A DNA stretch of 21,349 nt from a virus. The position numbers were made by a program, and so were the translations under genes. Of this stretch, positions 7,047 to 13,035 are shown piece by piece (the stretch's first letter is position 1; the number at the start of each line of letters is the position of its first letter). Location: positions 1 through 21,349 of IMG/VR virus record IMGVR_UViG_3300020378_000054. The stretch is one strand, 5' to 3'. Below the pieces are notes generated by a model. That model did no database searches and had not been told where the DNA came from. It was given only the letters and a program-made list of their open reading frames with translations.

Positions 7047-7075
7047 GTGATAGCGAGTACGCTTTTGATCTGCAA
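7047..7075 (-). promoter_or_regulatory. Promoter-like sequence ahead of the tRNA 5' half
   Basis: On the minus strand, TTGCAG (7075-7070), a spacer of exactly 17 bp, and TATCAC (7052-7047), ending 7 bp before the first tRNA base at 7039. This is the spacing of a tRNA gene promoter. It would let the phage supply both promoter and 5' half for the host tRNA rebuilt after integration. Confidence 0.4.
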
Positions 7076-7135
7076 GAGTTATTTCCATGACGTTCTTAAT
7101 AACTTTCGGTGTCCCAATTAGTTGTGTGTCTGACG

Positions 7136-8146
7136 CTACGAGAGCGACATCACGGCTGCTTTATGATCTTCATAGGTGGTGTTCATATATCGCATCACCA
7201 TTTTCAAATCACTATGCCCAAGTAAATCAGCGATCACTTTAGGCGGTATGCCATTTCGTGCAAGACGAGTGGCAAAGGTGTGGCGTAGTGTGTACGGACT
7301 TTTATTTATCTTTAGTTTATCCGTCACCTTACGCCAATGATACCCGATCTGCTTGTTCGTTTCGAACGGTCTGCCCTCTAGCAGAAACGGATATAAACTT
7401 GGCGGTGGATCACTGCGAGGAATTGTTGCGAGTGCCTTGTCATTGAGGGGCACCCGACGCTCCCTGAGTTCTCCATCTGCTCCTTTGTACGAGCCGAGGA
7501 CTACCGTACTATTGGTGAAGTCTACGGCTGTATAAGTTAAACGCATTGCTTCTATTGGTCGTGCGCCAGTATGAAGTAAGAAAGTACACAAGCGTCGTAC
7601 ATCTGGATGCAGATCAGGAAAGATTAAGTCTATCTCTTCCTGAGACAGAGTATCAGTTTTGTGTTTACCTTCTCTTGGCTTCTTTATTTTTATCTGTTCA
7701 CGCAACCCCAAAGATGCAGCAAAGTTTAATACACCTTGTAGTTGGTTTAGGTCGCGTCTGATGGTTGAGTTCGCATTACCTTTATTGACGTGTATCTCTT
7801 CAACGTATTCCTCAATGTCATTGAGGTCTATCTTGTTGACTTGATACTCACCAAAGTAATCCGACAATCGCATTACATAATCCACTGTAGACTTTGAGCT
7901 GCCAGTATGCGGCGACTTTAAATATCTACGTGCTACGGATTTGAATTTGTTTTGTGCTCCGTGAATACTCTTCGCACCTAACTTAATCGCACCCGATAAA
8001 ACCTTCGCCTCAAACTCAGCGCATAGGTCTTTAGCATGGATGTAATCGGTTGTACCTAGCGAGTGGCGTACACGTAATTTATTGTACGTACCGACTGCTT
8101 GGTAAACATTACCACCAGATCGCTTTTTAACTTTAAATAACGGCAT
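7136..8146 (-). CDS. int: Tyrosine recombinase / phage integrase
   Basis: Site-specific tyrosine recombinase, 336 aa, which joins attP to a chromosomal attB. Residues about 1-55 resemble the N-terminal DNA-binding strand domain, 63-150 the core-binding (SAM-like) domain, and 165-330 the catalytic domain. Catalytic set: R196 (HTGARPIEA), probable Lys at K221, R288 in YTLRHTFATRL, H311 (LGHSD) and nucleophile Y320 (MRYMNT). The first His of the HxxR box is replaced by Tyr (Y285), a known variant. The ATG at 8146 has GGGAG a few bases upstream. The 3' end lies about 100 bp from the tRNA-like attP core. It is the last gene of a leftward cluster with a LuxR-like regulator. Confidence 0.95.
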   Translation of the reverse strand: MPLFKVKKRSGGNVYQAVGTYNKLRVRHSLGTTDYIHAKDLCAEFEAKVLSGAIKLGAKSIHGAQNKFKSVARRYLKSPHTGSSKSTVDYVMRLSDYFGEYQVNKIDLNDIEEYVEEIHVNKGNANSTIRRDLNQLQGVLNFAASLGLREQIKIKKPREGKHKTDTLSQEEIDLIFPDLHPDVRRLCTFLLHTGARPIEAMRLTYTAVDFTNSTVVLGSYKGADGELRERRVPLNDKALATIPRSDPPPSLYPFLLEGRPFETNKQIGYHWRKVTDKLKINKSPYTLRHTFATRLARNGIPPKVIADLLGHSDLKMVMRYMNTTYEDHKAAVMSLS

Positions 8147-8150
8147 ACCG

Positions 8151-8363
8151 TTACACTCCCTTCGGTGGGGCTAGGGGAACTACAGGGCTACCCCATGCTC
8201 CGCTCCCAACCCAGTCCGATTGCGGTACTCCGCACCGAACTAAACATCTGATTTTCTGTAGAGATTTGTGAACATAGCTGTCGTGAAATCTCGATACTAA
8301 GTAAGCCCATCTAAACTTTGGGTCTGGATGTCTTACAGATATATCTTGGGGTGGTTTATACAT
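8151..8363 (-). CDS. Small hypothetical protein between regulator and integrase, 70 aa
   Basis: A 70-aa ORF starting MYKPPQDISVRHPDPKF. Its ATG overlaps the stop of the LuxR-like gene (TAATG at 8361-8365) and a GGAAGGTG-type ribosome binding site lies just upstream. It ends five bases before the integrase start. The N-terminal half is basic and could bind DNA; the tail is Gly/Pro-rich. The position upstream of int suits an excisionase, but no excisionase motif is visible. Function unknown; the tail composition leaves some doubt that the whole frame is coding. Confidence 0.5.
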   Translation of the reverse strand: MYKPPQDISVRHPDPKFRWAYLVSRFHDSYVHKSLQKIRCLVRCGVPQSDWVGSGAWGSPVVPLAPPKGV

Positions 8364-8905
8364 TACTCTACACCTTCCCTTCGATATATTGCAGCGTGTG
8401 GATCGTTGCCGACTTCAAAAGTCCGTGCCCAATCTACTGGCAAACCACCAGAGGCTTTCTGGTAATCTGACGGATCAACTCGTTCGAATATTTCATTCAA
8501 GACGAGAGCTGCTTGACCCCTTGTTTTTGTACCCACTTTCTTACAGACGGCTCGCACATGTAGCTTCACTGTATTCTCCCCTATATTGAGGACTTGGCCT
8601 ATGTCTTTGTTTGACCAACCTTCAATCAGGAGTTGTGATGTTACATGCTGCTTTGAAGTCATAGTACGTAGCAGAGAAAGTTCTGCTGCTGATACTTTAA
8701 CTTCTGGGCTGAGTACGTCCTTTGAAGTGGCAGTACTATTACTAAGTAATAGATTTGTAATAATGTCCAACTTCGCCTCTATTCTGGCTAGGTCGAACTT
8801 CAAAGTTTGTACTGACATGTTTTCTTTCTGATCGTTAAAAGTTGATAAGTGAGTTGATAGAAGTTTATCTTCTATATCTGATATGTAGTGCTTACGATAC
8901 ACCAT
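8363..8905 (-). CDS. LuxR-type helix-turn-helix regulator
   Basis: DNA-binding regulator, 180 aa. The ATG at 8905 is chosen because AAAAGG lies nine bases upstream; a longer frame would need a TTG at 8935 without support. Residues about 85-140 match the LuxR/GerE HTH: LLIEGWSNKDIGQVL, then the recognition part IGENTVKLHVRAVCKKVG and the closing RGQAAL. The N-terminal 60 residues include a predicted helix (DLARIEAKLDIITNLL) that could dimerise, but no receiver or autoinducer-binding domain is visible. It probably controls the integrase cluster or lysogeny; its signal is unknown. Confidence 0.85.
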   Translation of the reverse strand: MVYRKHYISDIEDKLLSTHLSTFNDQKENMSVQTLKFDLARIEAKLDIITNLLLSNSTATSKDVLSPEVKVSAAELSLLRTMTSKQHVTSQLLIEGWSNKDIGQVLNIGENTVKLHVRAVCKKVGTKTRGQAALVLNEIFERVDPSDYQKASGGLPVDWARTFEVGNDPHAAIYRREGVE

Positions 8906-8979
8906 TGTCAACAACCTTTTAATAATTACGCACAACTTTGTACGTAAGACACTGATAATAAATGAAACTTTTTTAAACT

Positions 8980-9372
8980 TTAGATGTGCTTACTGAGTGT
9001 GTAAGTATTCTTTAGCCTTTGCACCCAGTACTCCGTATAGTCTGACCAGAAGTTTTTAAGCTCTGGTGAAGCGACTAATGAGTGGTACTTTGTGCGGCAT
9101 GGCTTATCAGTACAGCACTTATGTATAACCCAACCTTCCATGACCATGTCATGTACGATTTTGTTACACCCCCTCTGGCTTAACTCGGACTTCTTACAAA
9201 GGTCTGTACTGAGGATACCCTCATCACCAGCATTTAGAATGTGAACAGTTACATCCCACCTTGCCCAAGTCGAATAAATAAAACTGCCCATCCTTTTATT
9301 GTGGTCGAAGTCTAGGAGTTCTAATTTATCGTTTGCGAATAATTCTAAGAGATCAAGTTCAATCGGTTTCAT
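8980..9372 (-). CDS. Winged-helix protein, 130 aa
   Basis: A 130-aa protein with a MarR-like winged-helix pattern at residues about 35-110: WDVTVHILNAGDEG, then STDLCKKSELSQRGCNKIVHDM as the HTH, then a wing (GWVIHKCCTDKPCRTKY). Three Cys in and around the wing could bind metal or be redox-active, but this is speculative. The ATG at 9372 has no clear Shine-Dalgarno, and an AT-rich stretch upstream (9390-9410) may hold a promoter. It lies between the lysis genes and the LuxR-like regulator. Likely a transcriptional regulator. Confidence 0.7.
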   Translation of the reverse strand: MKPIELDLLELFANDKLELLDFDHNKRMGSFIYSTWARWDVTVHILNAGDEGILSTDLCKKSELSQRGCNKIVHDMVMEGWVIHKCCTDKPCRTKYHSLVASPELKNFWSDYTEYWVQRLKNTYTLSKHI

Positions 9373-9455
9373 CCGAGTAACATAAACACTACTTTATAAT
9401 AATGTAAACTGAACTGAGTTCGCCTTTTGTATAGGCAAACTAAAATTAATACTTG

Positions 9456-9662
9456 CTAATCACACACCCGATGATGTGTTTCGTTATGAACTATAACGTC
9501 GGTGAGCATCTCTTTGTCGTTCTGCATTAACCAATCGGCTACCTTGTCGTTGTCGAAGTATATGGGGTAGGCTATATCGCAGTACGTATCACCTGTTATC
9601 CTTTCGCACCCAAGTACTAGCACGCTCAGACAACTCAGTATCATCCAGAGTTTTAACTTCAT
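9456..9662 (-). CDS. o-spanin-like lipoprotein (Rz1-like)
   Basis: A 68-aa outer-membrane lipoprotein with a short signal peptide and lipobox VLGC (lipidated C19). The mature part carries the GDTYCDIAYPIYF and IVHNETHHRVC motifs seen in small phage lysis lipoproteins of alphaproteobacterial phages. It starts at ATG 9662 with AAGGAAA upstream, inside the end of the i-spanin frame (74-bp overlap, different frame), the usual embedded Rz/Rz1 layout. With the i-spanin it should link inner and outer membranes in the last lysis step. Confidence 0.8.
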   Translation of the reverse strand: MKLKLWMILSCLSVLVLGCERITGDTYCDIAYPIYFDNDKVADWLMQNDKEMLTDVIVHNETHHRVCD

Positions 9663-9828
9663 CTTTAATTTCCTTCTGAGTATTCAAATTCGATAGACGC
9701 TTCTCGTCTATCTTCCTCTTGATCTTGTCTTGCCCTCGCGCAACGCCTGTAGAATAAATACCAATCAGTCCGAGTACGAAAGCCGCGCCGACAAGCGCGT
9801 ATAATTGAAGTTTCTGCATACCAAACAT
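9589..9828 (-). CDS. i-spanin-like protein (Rz-like)
   Basis: A 79-aa inner-membrane protein with an N-terminal membrane segment (about residues 9-26, LYALVGAAFVLGLIGIYS) followed by a charged coiled-coil-like periplasmic part, the topology of an i-spanin. The start at 9828 follows directly on the amidase stop, with GGAAG five bases upstream. The o-spanin begins inside its 3' part. It is shorter than lambda Rz (153 aa), as in many compact spanins. Assignment rests on topology and gene order. Confidence 0.78.
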   Translation of the reverse strand: MFGMQKLQLYALVGAAFVLGLIGIYSTGVARGQDKIKRKIDEKRLSNLNTQKEIKDEVKTLDDTELSERASTWVRKDNR

Positions 9829-10500
9829 TTACTTCCAGCCTTCTGCCCAAGCCTTTATTCTTTCTCTCATTATATAGATGCCGAATAGAATTGTGATGCC
9901 AGCAAATCCGAGAATGATATACTGACTGGTTTCGTTCATACCACTTAATGCGGTGACGGTAGTACCAGCACTGGCTGCAACTGTAGCTGCCGATGCCTTA
10001 ACTGTTTTACTTTGGGTTGCTTTCGTACGCTCTGGTTTCTTGGCGGTTGCTTCGGAGAGCGACATGCCAGCCAACCATTTCTGTACGCGAAAGCCAGGAC
10101 ATGCTTTTGACGAGATGCGATTGTGTCCGATCACTCGTTCGTTCTTTACGTTGTACTGCCCTTGCAGCTTTCGTATCAGATCGTAGGCGGCTGCCAACTG
10201 TAGTGGTGTGAAGTGTTCGGTTGCTAGATCGTCTGCGTCTGAGCCGAAGCCACCGAATAATGCGATGCCAATACTATCTTTATTATGCCCACGCGCATGA
10301 CTTCCGATCATCTCTATGGGTCTACCCTGTACGACTTCGCCGTTGCGTCCCACTAGGTAATGATATCCAATCGCCTTCCATCCACGATCTACGACGTGCC
10401 ACTTCTCAACTTCCTTGACCTGTTCGTTAATGGTTTTCTTTTCCCACCAGTCGGGTCTGGTTGCAGTACAGTGGACAATGATCTGTTTAATCTGTCTCAA
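9829..10500 (-). CDS. N-acetylmuramoyl-L-alanine amidase with C-terminal membrane anchor
   Basis: Endolysin of the Amidase_2 / T7 lysozyme family, 223 aa, cutting the bond between MurNAc and L-alanine. I place the start at TTG 10500 because AGGGAG lies seven bases upstream; an earlier TTG at 10539 lacks one. Zinc ligands H10, H126 and C134, with Y46 and K132, match the T7 lysozyme set (H17, H122, C130, Y46, K128). After the catalytic domain come a Lys/Ala/Thr-rich linker (about 155-185) and a membrane segment (about 195-212), so the enzyme is probably tethered to the inner membrane. It overlaps the upstream nuclease by 14 bp and leads directly into the spanins. Confidence 0.9.
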   Translation of the reverse strand: MRQIKQIIVHCTATRPDWWEKKTINEQVKEVEKWHVVDRGWKAIGYHYLVGRNGEVVQGRPIEMIGSHARGHNKDSIGIALFGGFGSDADDLATEHFTPLQLAAAYDLIRKLQGQYNVKNERVIGHNRISSKACPGFRVQKWLAGMSLSEATAKKPERTKATQSKTVKASAATVAASAGTTVTALSGMNETSQYIILGFAGITILFGIYIMRERIKAWAEGWK

Positions 10501-10897
10501 TGTTAAACTCCCTGTGTAAACTTTCTGTTTGAGCTTCAACAGTAAACTCTAGAGGGTTTATCTTAATCGATATGGGGGGTTTGTCGTCCCATGTGCGAGC
10601 CAAAACAACACCAGTATCGAGAGCTACGAAGAGGTACACACCGTCGTACAAATCTTTACGGGCTTCGTTGACCTTGAAGCAGTATCGATAGTTGTCTGAG
10701 TACCTGTCTTGTCTGTGGTATGGCTTACGAGCCGACTTTACTTGTACGCGTATCAGCTTGCCATTGGGATGTGATACCCACAAGTCATCGTAAGGGAGGT
10801 CTACGTGAGTAACTCGTAGTCCCAGAAGTTCCAGAATGTACGCTGCATAAAACTCTGCTGCACGTCCCGAATAGATATTTTCCTGATGGCTAATCAG
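10487..10897 (-). CDS. PD-(D/E)XK nuclease-like protein with probable CTG start
   Basis: A 136-aa protein resembling the small PD-(D/E)XK endonucleases associated with group I introns. The fold signature is GRAAEFYAAYILELLG (E15), then YDDLW (D38), then VQVKSA (Q52-K54). No ATG, GTG or TTG precedes these residues in frame; the first is a TTG at 10783, which would remove the catalytic Asp. The frame opens only at a CTG (10897) directly after the TAA of the upstream gene, which would give MISHQENIYSGRAAE, a normal-looking N-terminus. Start by reinitiation on CTG is therefore my reading. Start on ATT, stop readthrough or a sequence error are alternatives. Confidence 0.7.
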   Translation of the reverse strand: MISHQENIYSGRAAEFYAAYILELLGLRVTHVDLPYDDLWVSHPNGKLIRVQVKSARKPYHRQDRYSDNYRYCFKVNEARKDLYDGVYLFVALDTGVVLARTWDDKPPISIKINPLEFTVEAQTESLHREFNIETD

Positions 10898-11182
10898 TTA
10901 TCTATTACGCAGAAGGTTCTCCAAATGTGTAATCGTAGCTTTTGCTGTAGCTAAATCTGATCGAAGTTCTGCGATCTCTCCCAATAATTGTTCTATCTGT
11001 TCTGTCTTATCGTCTAGCTTCTCAGCTAATCGATCCACTTGGTACTTGAGTGTGTTCTGATATTCACTGTTGGCATCGCGTCGTGCTTTCTCTCGCATCG
11101 ATACGAAGCTCCAAAACCCTGCGCTGCCGATGAGCGCAACGGCTAGTGTAATTATATGCTCAAGTCCCACCATGTTCCCCAT
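10898..11182 (-). CDS. Small membrane protein with coiled coil, 94 aa
   Basis: A 94-aa protein with one N-terminal membrane segment (residues about 8-28) followed by a long charged coiled coil (about 45-92, with regular Leu and Ile spacing in QLLGEIAELRSDLATAK). Its place in the lysis cluster suits a holin-associated or spanin-like membrane protein. Starts at 11182 or 11173 are both possible, with only a weak AGAAG upstream. Its TAA is immediately followed, in the same frame, by the presumed CTG start of the nuclease. Confidence 0.72.
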   Translation of the reverse strand: MGNMVGLEHIITLAVALIGSAGFWSFVSMREKARRDANSEYQNTLKYQVDRLAEKLDDKTEQIEQLLGEIAELRSDLATAKATITHLENLLRNR

Positions 11183-11226
11183 GTTCTTCTATCGGCTATC
11201 AAGCAGCGTAGCCCTAGCGGAGCTGC

Positions 11227-11412
11227 TCATGTCTGCGTACCCATGTCTACACAACGCGAGATGTAAAAGCCGCCCTCTGGCCTTGACTGATCGAGAATTA
11301 CATCGTTGTTGTTGCGTGCCATTTCGCACTGTTCTTTCGTTACGTAGATGTAAGGCATTGGCTGTATTCGGTACTCGTTCCCAACAAACATTACGAACAC
11401 AACCACCCACAT
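11227..11412 (-). CDS. Small exported or membrane protein, 61 aa
   Basis: A 61-aa protein beginning with a hydrophobic stretch (MWVVVFVMFVG) that may be a signal peptide or anchor, followed by a short domain with two Cys (C29 and C54) that could form a disulphide. The overall look fits small exported phage proteins near lysis genes. It starts one base after the stop of the upstream gene. An overlapping 73-aa frame (11189-11410) is Arg/Ser-rich and looks like a shadow. The function is unknown. Confidence 0.6.
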   Translation of the reverse strand: MWVVVFVMFVGNEYRIQPMPYIYVTKEQCEMARNNNDVILDQSRPEGGFYISRCVDMGTQT

Positions 11413-11413
11413 T

Positions 11414-11905
11414 TTAGATTATCCCTTTGTACTTCAAGGCAAAGTAGCCAAGTACACCCAATACTCCCACGAACACTAAGGCGGCGGCTGCATACCCTAG
11501 CATTTCCATTCGTTCGTTATGATCTCTTATTGCTTGCTTGCGTGCTTCAGCCCGTGCTGCACGCGCTTCGCTTTCGAACTGGATGAAGCGATCCCAACTC
11601 CCTGGCCTCCCGTATAGTCTGCACATCGAACGAAGATTATCTCTATTCTCTTTAAGTTCTTCTAGTTTCTGGAAAGCCTCGAAGTCGCTTGCTGATTTAC
11701 CCAAAAATTTATTGTAGATAGAGTTCTTATCTTTATCTACCATGTGCTTGAGCTTCTCTTCACTATCGAGAACCACACCTATTTTGTCAGCAACAGAGGC
11801 TATCTCCCTGCCGTTTTGTACCGCTTGTTTTATCACCCCGTAGGCTGCGTTACATGCGCTTGCTAGTGCGATTACTTCTGCTACCGCCACGACGAACAAC
11901 TCCAT
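11414..11905 (-). CDS. Hypothetical membrane-anchored protein, 163 aa
   Basis: I place the start at ATG 11905 (MELFVVAVAEVIALASACNAAY), giving 163 aa; a longer frame to 12031 would run through the upstream small basic gene. The N-terminus is a small, Ala-rich amphipathic or membrane-active helix, the middle is charged and helical with Ala/Arg/Glu repeats (about 115-130), and a C-terminal membrane segment covers about 136-158 (AAAALVFVGVLGVLGYFAL). No known family is recognised. Its place among lysis and small membrane genes suggests an envelope or virion role. Confidence 0.65.
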   Translation of the reverse strand: MELFVVAVAEVIALASACNAAYGVIKQAVQNGREIASVADKIGVVLDSEEKLKHMVDKDKNSIYNKFLGKSASDFEAFQKLEELKENRDNLRSMCRLYGRPGSWDRFIQFESEARAARAEARKQAIRDHNERMEMLGYAAAALVFVGVLGVLGYFALKYKGII

Positions 11906-12002
11906 TAACCGACACGGTTGTTTTTGGTGTTCGTAAAATTTTCTGGTACGCAGCTCTAGCTGCCTTACCACGCTTTGAATTTGACTTTGGTTTACGTGCC
12001 AT
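11850..12002 (-). CDS. Very small basic protein, 50 aa
   Basis: A 50-aa, strongly basic, Arg/Lys/Ser-rich protein beginning MARKPKSNSKRGKAARAAYQ. The ATG at 12002 is chosen because residues before it in the open frame look like out-of-frame translation of the upstream nuclease; no good ribosome binding site is seen. It overlaps the start of the next gene by 56 bp in another frame. It may bind nucleic acid. Moderate doubt about whether it is expressed. Confidence 0.45.
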   Translation of the reverse strand: MARKPKSNSKRGKAARAAYQKILRTPKTTVSVNGVVRRGGSRSNRTSKRM

Positions 12003-12046
12003 GAAAATGAACATACCGAATATGCGATCAAGATGTCGTCCTCTAT

Positions 12047-12424
12047 TTAAGAAAGAGAGCCTTTCTCTAGTAAGTACGCAAGGTAAAGTTCTCGCCAATC
12101 GTGCAATCTCATGACCACTAAACTCTCACCCAGTTTCTCGCCGTTACGTCGAGTAATGACGACTGGTTTTTCTGGTGCGTGTGTAAGTCGTATGTTTCTT
12201 TCGGCTTGCTTCAAAGCCTCCCGTACATTCAATCGTTCGACACGTTTTGCTTCTATAAAAATATCTGGCGTACCGATTATGTCGGCACCACCCACTACTC
12301 CTATCTTACCGCCACCCGAAAGTGGCGCTCGCTGGCATCGATTTTCGTTAAAGATGTGATCGTTGAACCAATGTGCTAGGTCTACTTCGTACCTATCACC
12401 TTTTCTTTTCTGTGGATTAGCCAT
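12047..12424 (-). CDS. PD-(D/E)XK Holliday-junction-resolvase-like nuclease
   Basis: A 125-aa nuclease resembling archaeal Hjc-type and phage resolvase-like PD-(D/E)XK proteins. Motifs: KGDRYEVDLAHWF (E13), a Ser/Gly-rich loop APLSGGGK, GADIIGTPDIF with candidate D48 or D54, and IEAK (E58, K60). These give the E...D...ExK active site. The likely role is cleavage of branched DNA in replication or packaging. The start at ATG 12424 overlaps the preceding stop (TAATG), with a GAGGTG ribosome binding site. It lies in one leftward cluster with the HTH/zinc protein. Confidence 0.82.
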   Translation of the reverse strand: MANPQKRKGDRYEVDLAHWFNDHIFNENRCQRAPLSGGGKIGVVGGADIIGTPDIFIEAKRVERLNVREALKQAERNIRLTHAPEKPVVITRRNGEKLGESLVVMRLHDWRELYLAYLLEKGSLS

Positions 12425-12780
12425 TAGAACGGCACCTCTGGTTTGTAAGGCTTCTTCCTCGCCTGAGTTTTGTGCTCTTCTTCGTATGCTATTCGTCTAG
12501 CGTCTGCCTCTCTGTCTAGGCATGGGTCGCAACGGTACTGGTTCTTAGGTCTGGGTTTTTTACAACCACAGTTAAGACAAGGCCGCCTCCATTTCTTTGG
12601 CGACGGCTTGATTTGGTACTTGGCACCTGGAAAGTATTGAAGATTGAGCCTCATCAAAATTCGTTTGAGCGTATCGACGCAGACATCGTATCGATCCGCT
12701 AATTCTTTGTGACTGTAAGTATTGTGAAATTGTTTTAGCCAAGCCACCTCGTCATCAGGTAGCTTTGTTTTCCTTGACAT
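12424..12780 (-). CDS. HTH protein with C-terminal zinc ribbon
   Basis: A 118-aa putative DNA-binding protein. The ATG at 12780 is chosen for an adjacent AAGGGGG ribosome binding site; an in-frame ATG at 12813 sits inside a palindrome and lacks one. Residues about 9-45 form a helix-turn-helix (WLKQFHNTYSHKELADRYDV then CVDTLKRIL), of the type that starts phage HNH and resolvase-like proteins. Residues C68, C71, C84 and C87 form a CxxC...CxxC zinc ribbon, and the tail is basic. No HNH residues are seen, so nuclease activity is not claimed. It probably heads the leftward cluster that ends in the spanins. Confidence 0.75.
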   Translation of the reverse strand: MSRKTKLPDDEVAWLKQFHNTYSHKELADRYDVCVDTLKRILMRLNLQYFPGAKYQIKPSPKKWRRPCLNCGCKKPRPKNQYRCDPCLDREADARRIAYEEEHKTQARKKPYKPEVPF

Positions 12781-12804
12781 GACCCCCTTCAATGCAATCT
12801 CGTG

Positions 12805-12821
12805 AGTGAACATGTTTCACT
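12805..12821. promoter_or_regulatory. Operator-like palindrome AGTGAA-N5-TTCACT
   Basis: A 17-bp inverted repeat, AGTGAA (12805-12810) and TTCACT (12816-12821), lying 25-41 bp upstream of the leftward start at 12780. A further ACAACT/AGTTGT pair lies beside it (12835-12840 and 12854-12859). The position suits a regulator site for the leftward cluster. Confidence 0.4.
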
Positions 12822-12880
12822 TTGTAACATATGCACAACTATGGGTAAACGGAAGTTGTTAAAAAATACCTACTTTTGTC

Positions 12881-12908
12881 TTGACAATACGAACGAACAC
12901 GATAAAAT
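12881..12908 (+). promoter_or_regulatory. Strong sigma70-like promoter in noncoding DNA
   Basis: TTGACA (12881-12886), a 16-bp spacer and TAAAAT (12903-12908), reading rightward. Both neighbouring genes read leftward, so any transcript would be noncoding at first and then antisense to the primase gene. It would begin near 12915 and contain the 11-bp hairpin at 12937-12963. Confidence 0.5.
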
Positions 12909-13003
12909 CGCAAGCGAAGTAGGCGACTGCAAGCGAATACGAGCTACGCTAAGTAGCTCGTATGAACGCAGAACTAAGACGAAACGTAGACGCGATTTTA
13001 TCG
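12900..13003. repeat. Nested dyads and short direct repeats next to the primase gene
   Basis: An outer 12-bp inverted repeat, CGATAAAATCGC (12900-12911) and GCGATTTTATCG (12992-13003), encloses an inner perfect 11-bp hairpin, ATACGAGCTAC / GTAGCTCGTAT (12937-12947 and 12953-12963, 5-nt loop). The two are almost concentric. The 9-mer GCAAGCGAA occurs twice, 19 bp apart (12910-12918 and 12929-12937). This could be a replication origin, a small RNA gene or a control region; no gene is convincing here. Confidence 0.55.
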
Positions 13004-13035
13004 AATTTCGTACGAACGATTTTCGCAAAAAAAAA

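Larger units (their letters stand above)
6966..7112. repeat. 14-bp inverted repeats flanking the putative attP core
   Basis: ACACCGAAAGTTAT at 6966-6979 and its exact complement ATAACTTTCGGTGT at 7099-7112. The pair is centred on about 7039, the 5' end of the tRNA-like segment, and lies just beyond the integrase 3' end. They may be arm-type integrase binding sites or sites for an accessory bending protein. Confidence 0.5.

Noticed and set aside
10501-10539. A TTG start at 10539 for the amidase
   Set aside because: There is no ribosome binding site there; the TTG at 10500 has AGGGAG seven bases upstream and aligns with the usual amidase N-terminus.
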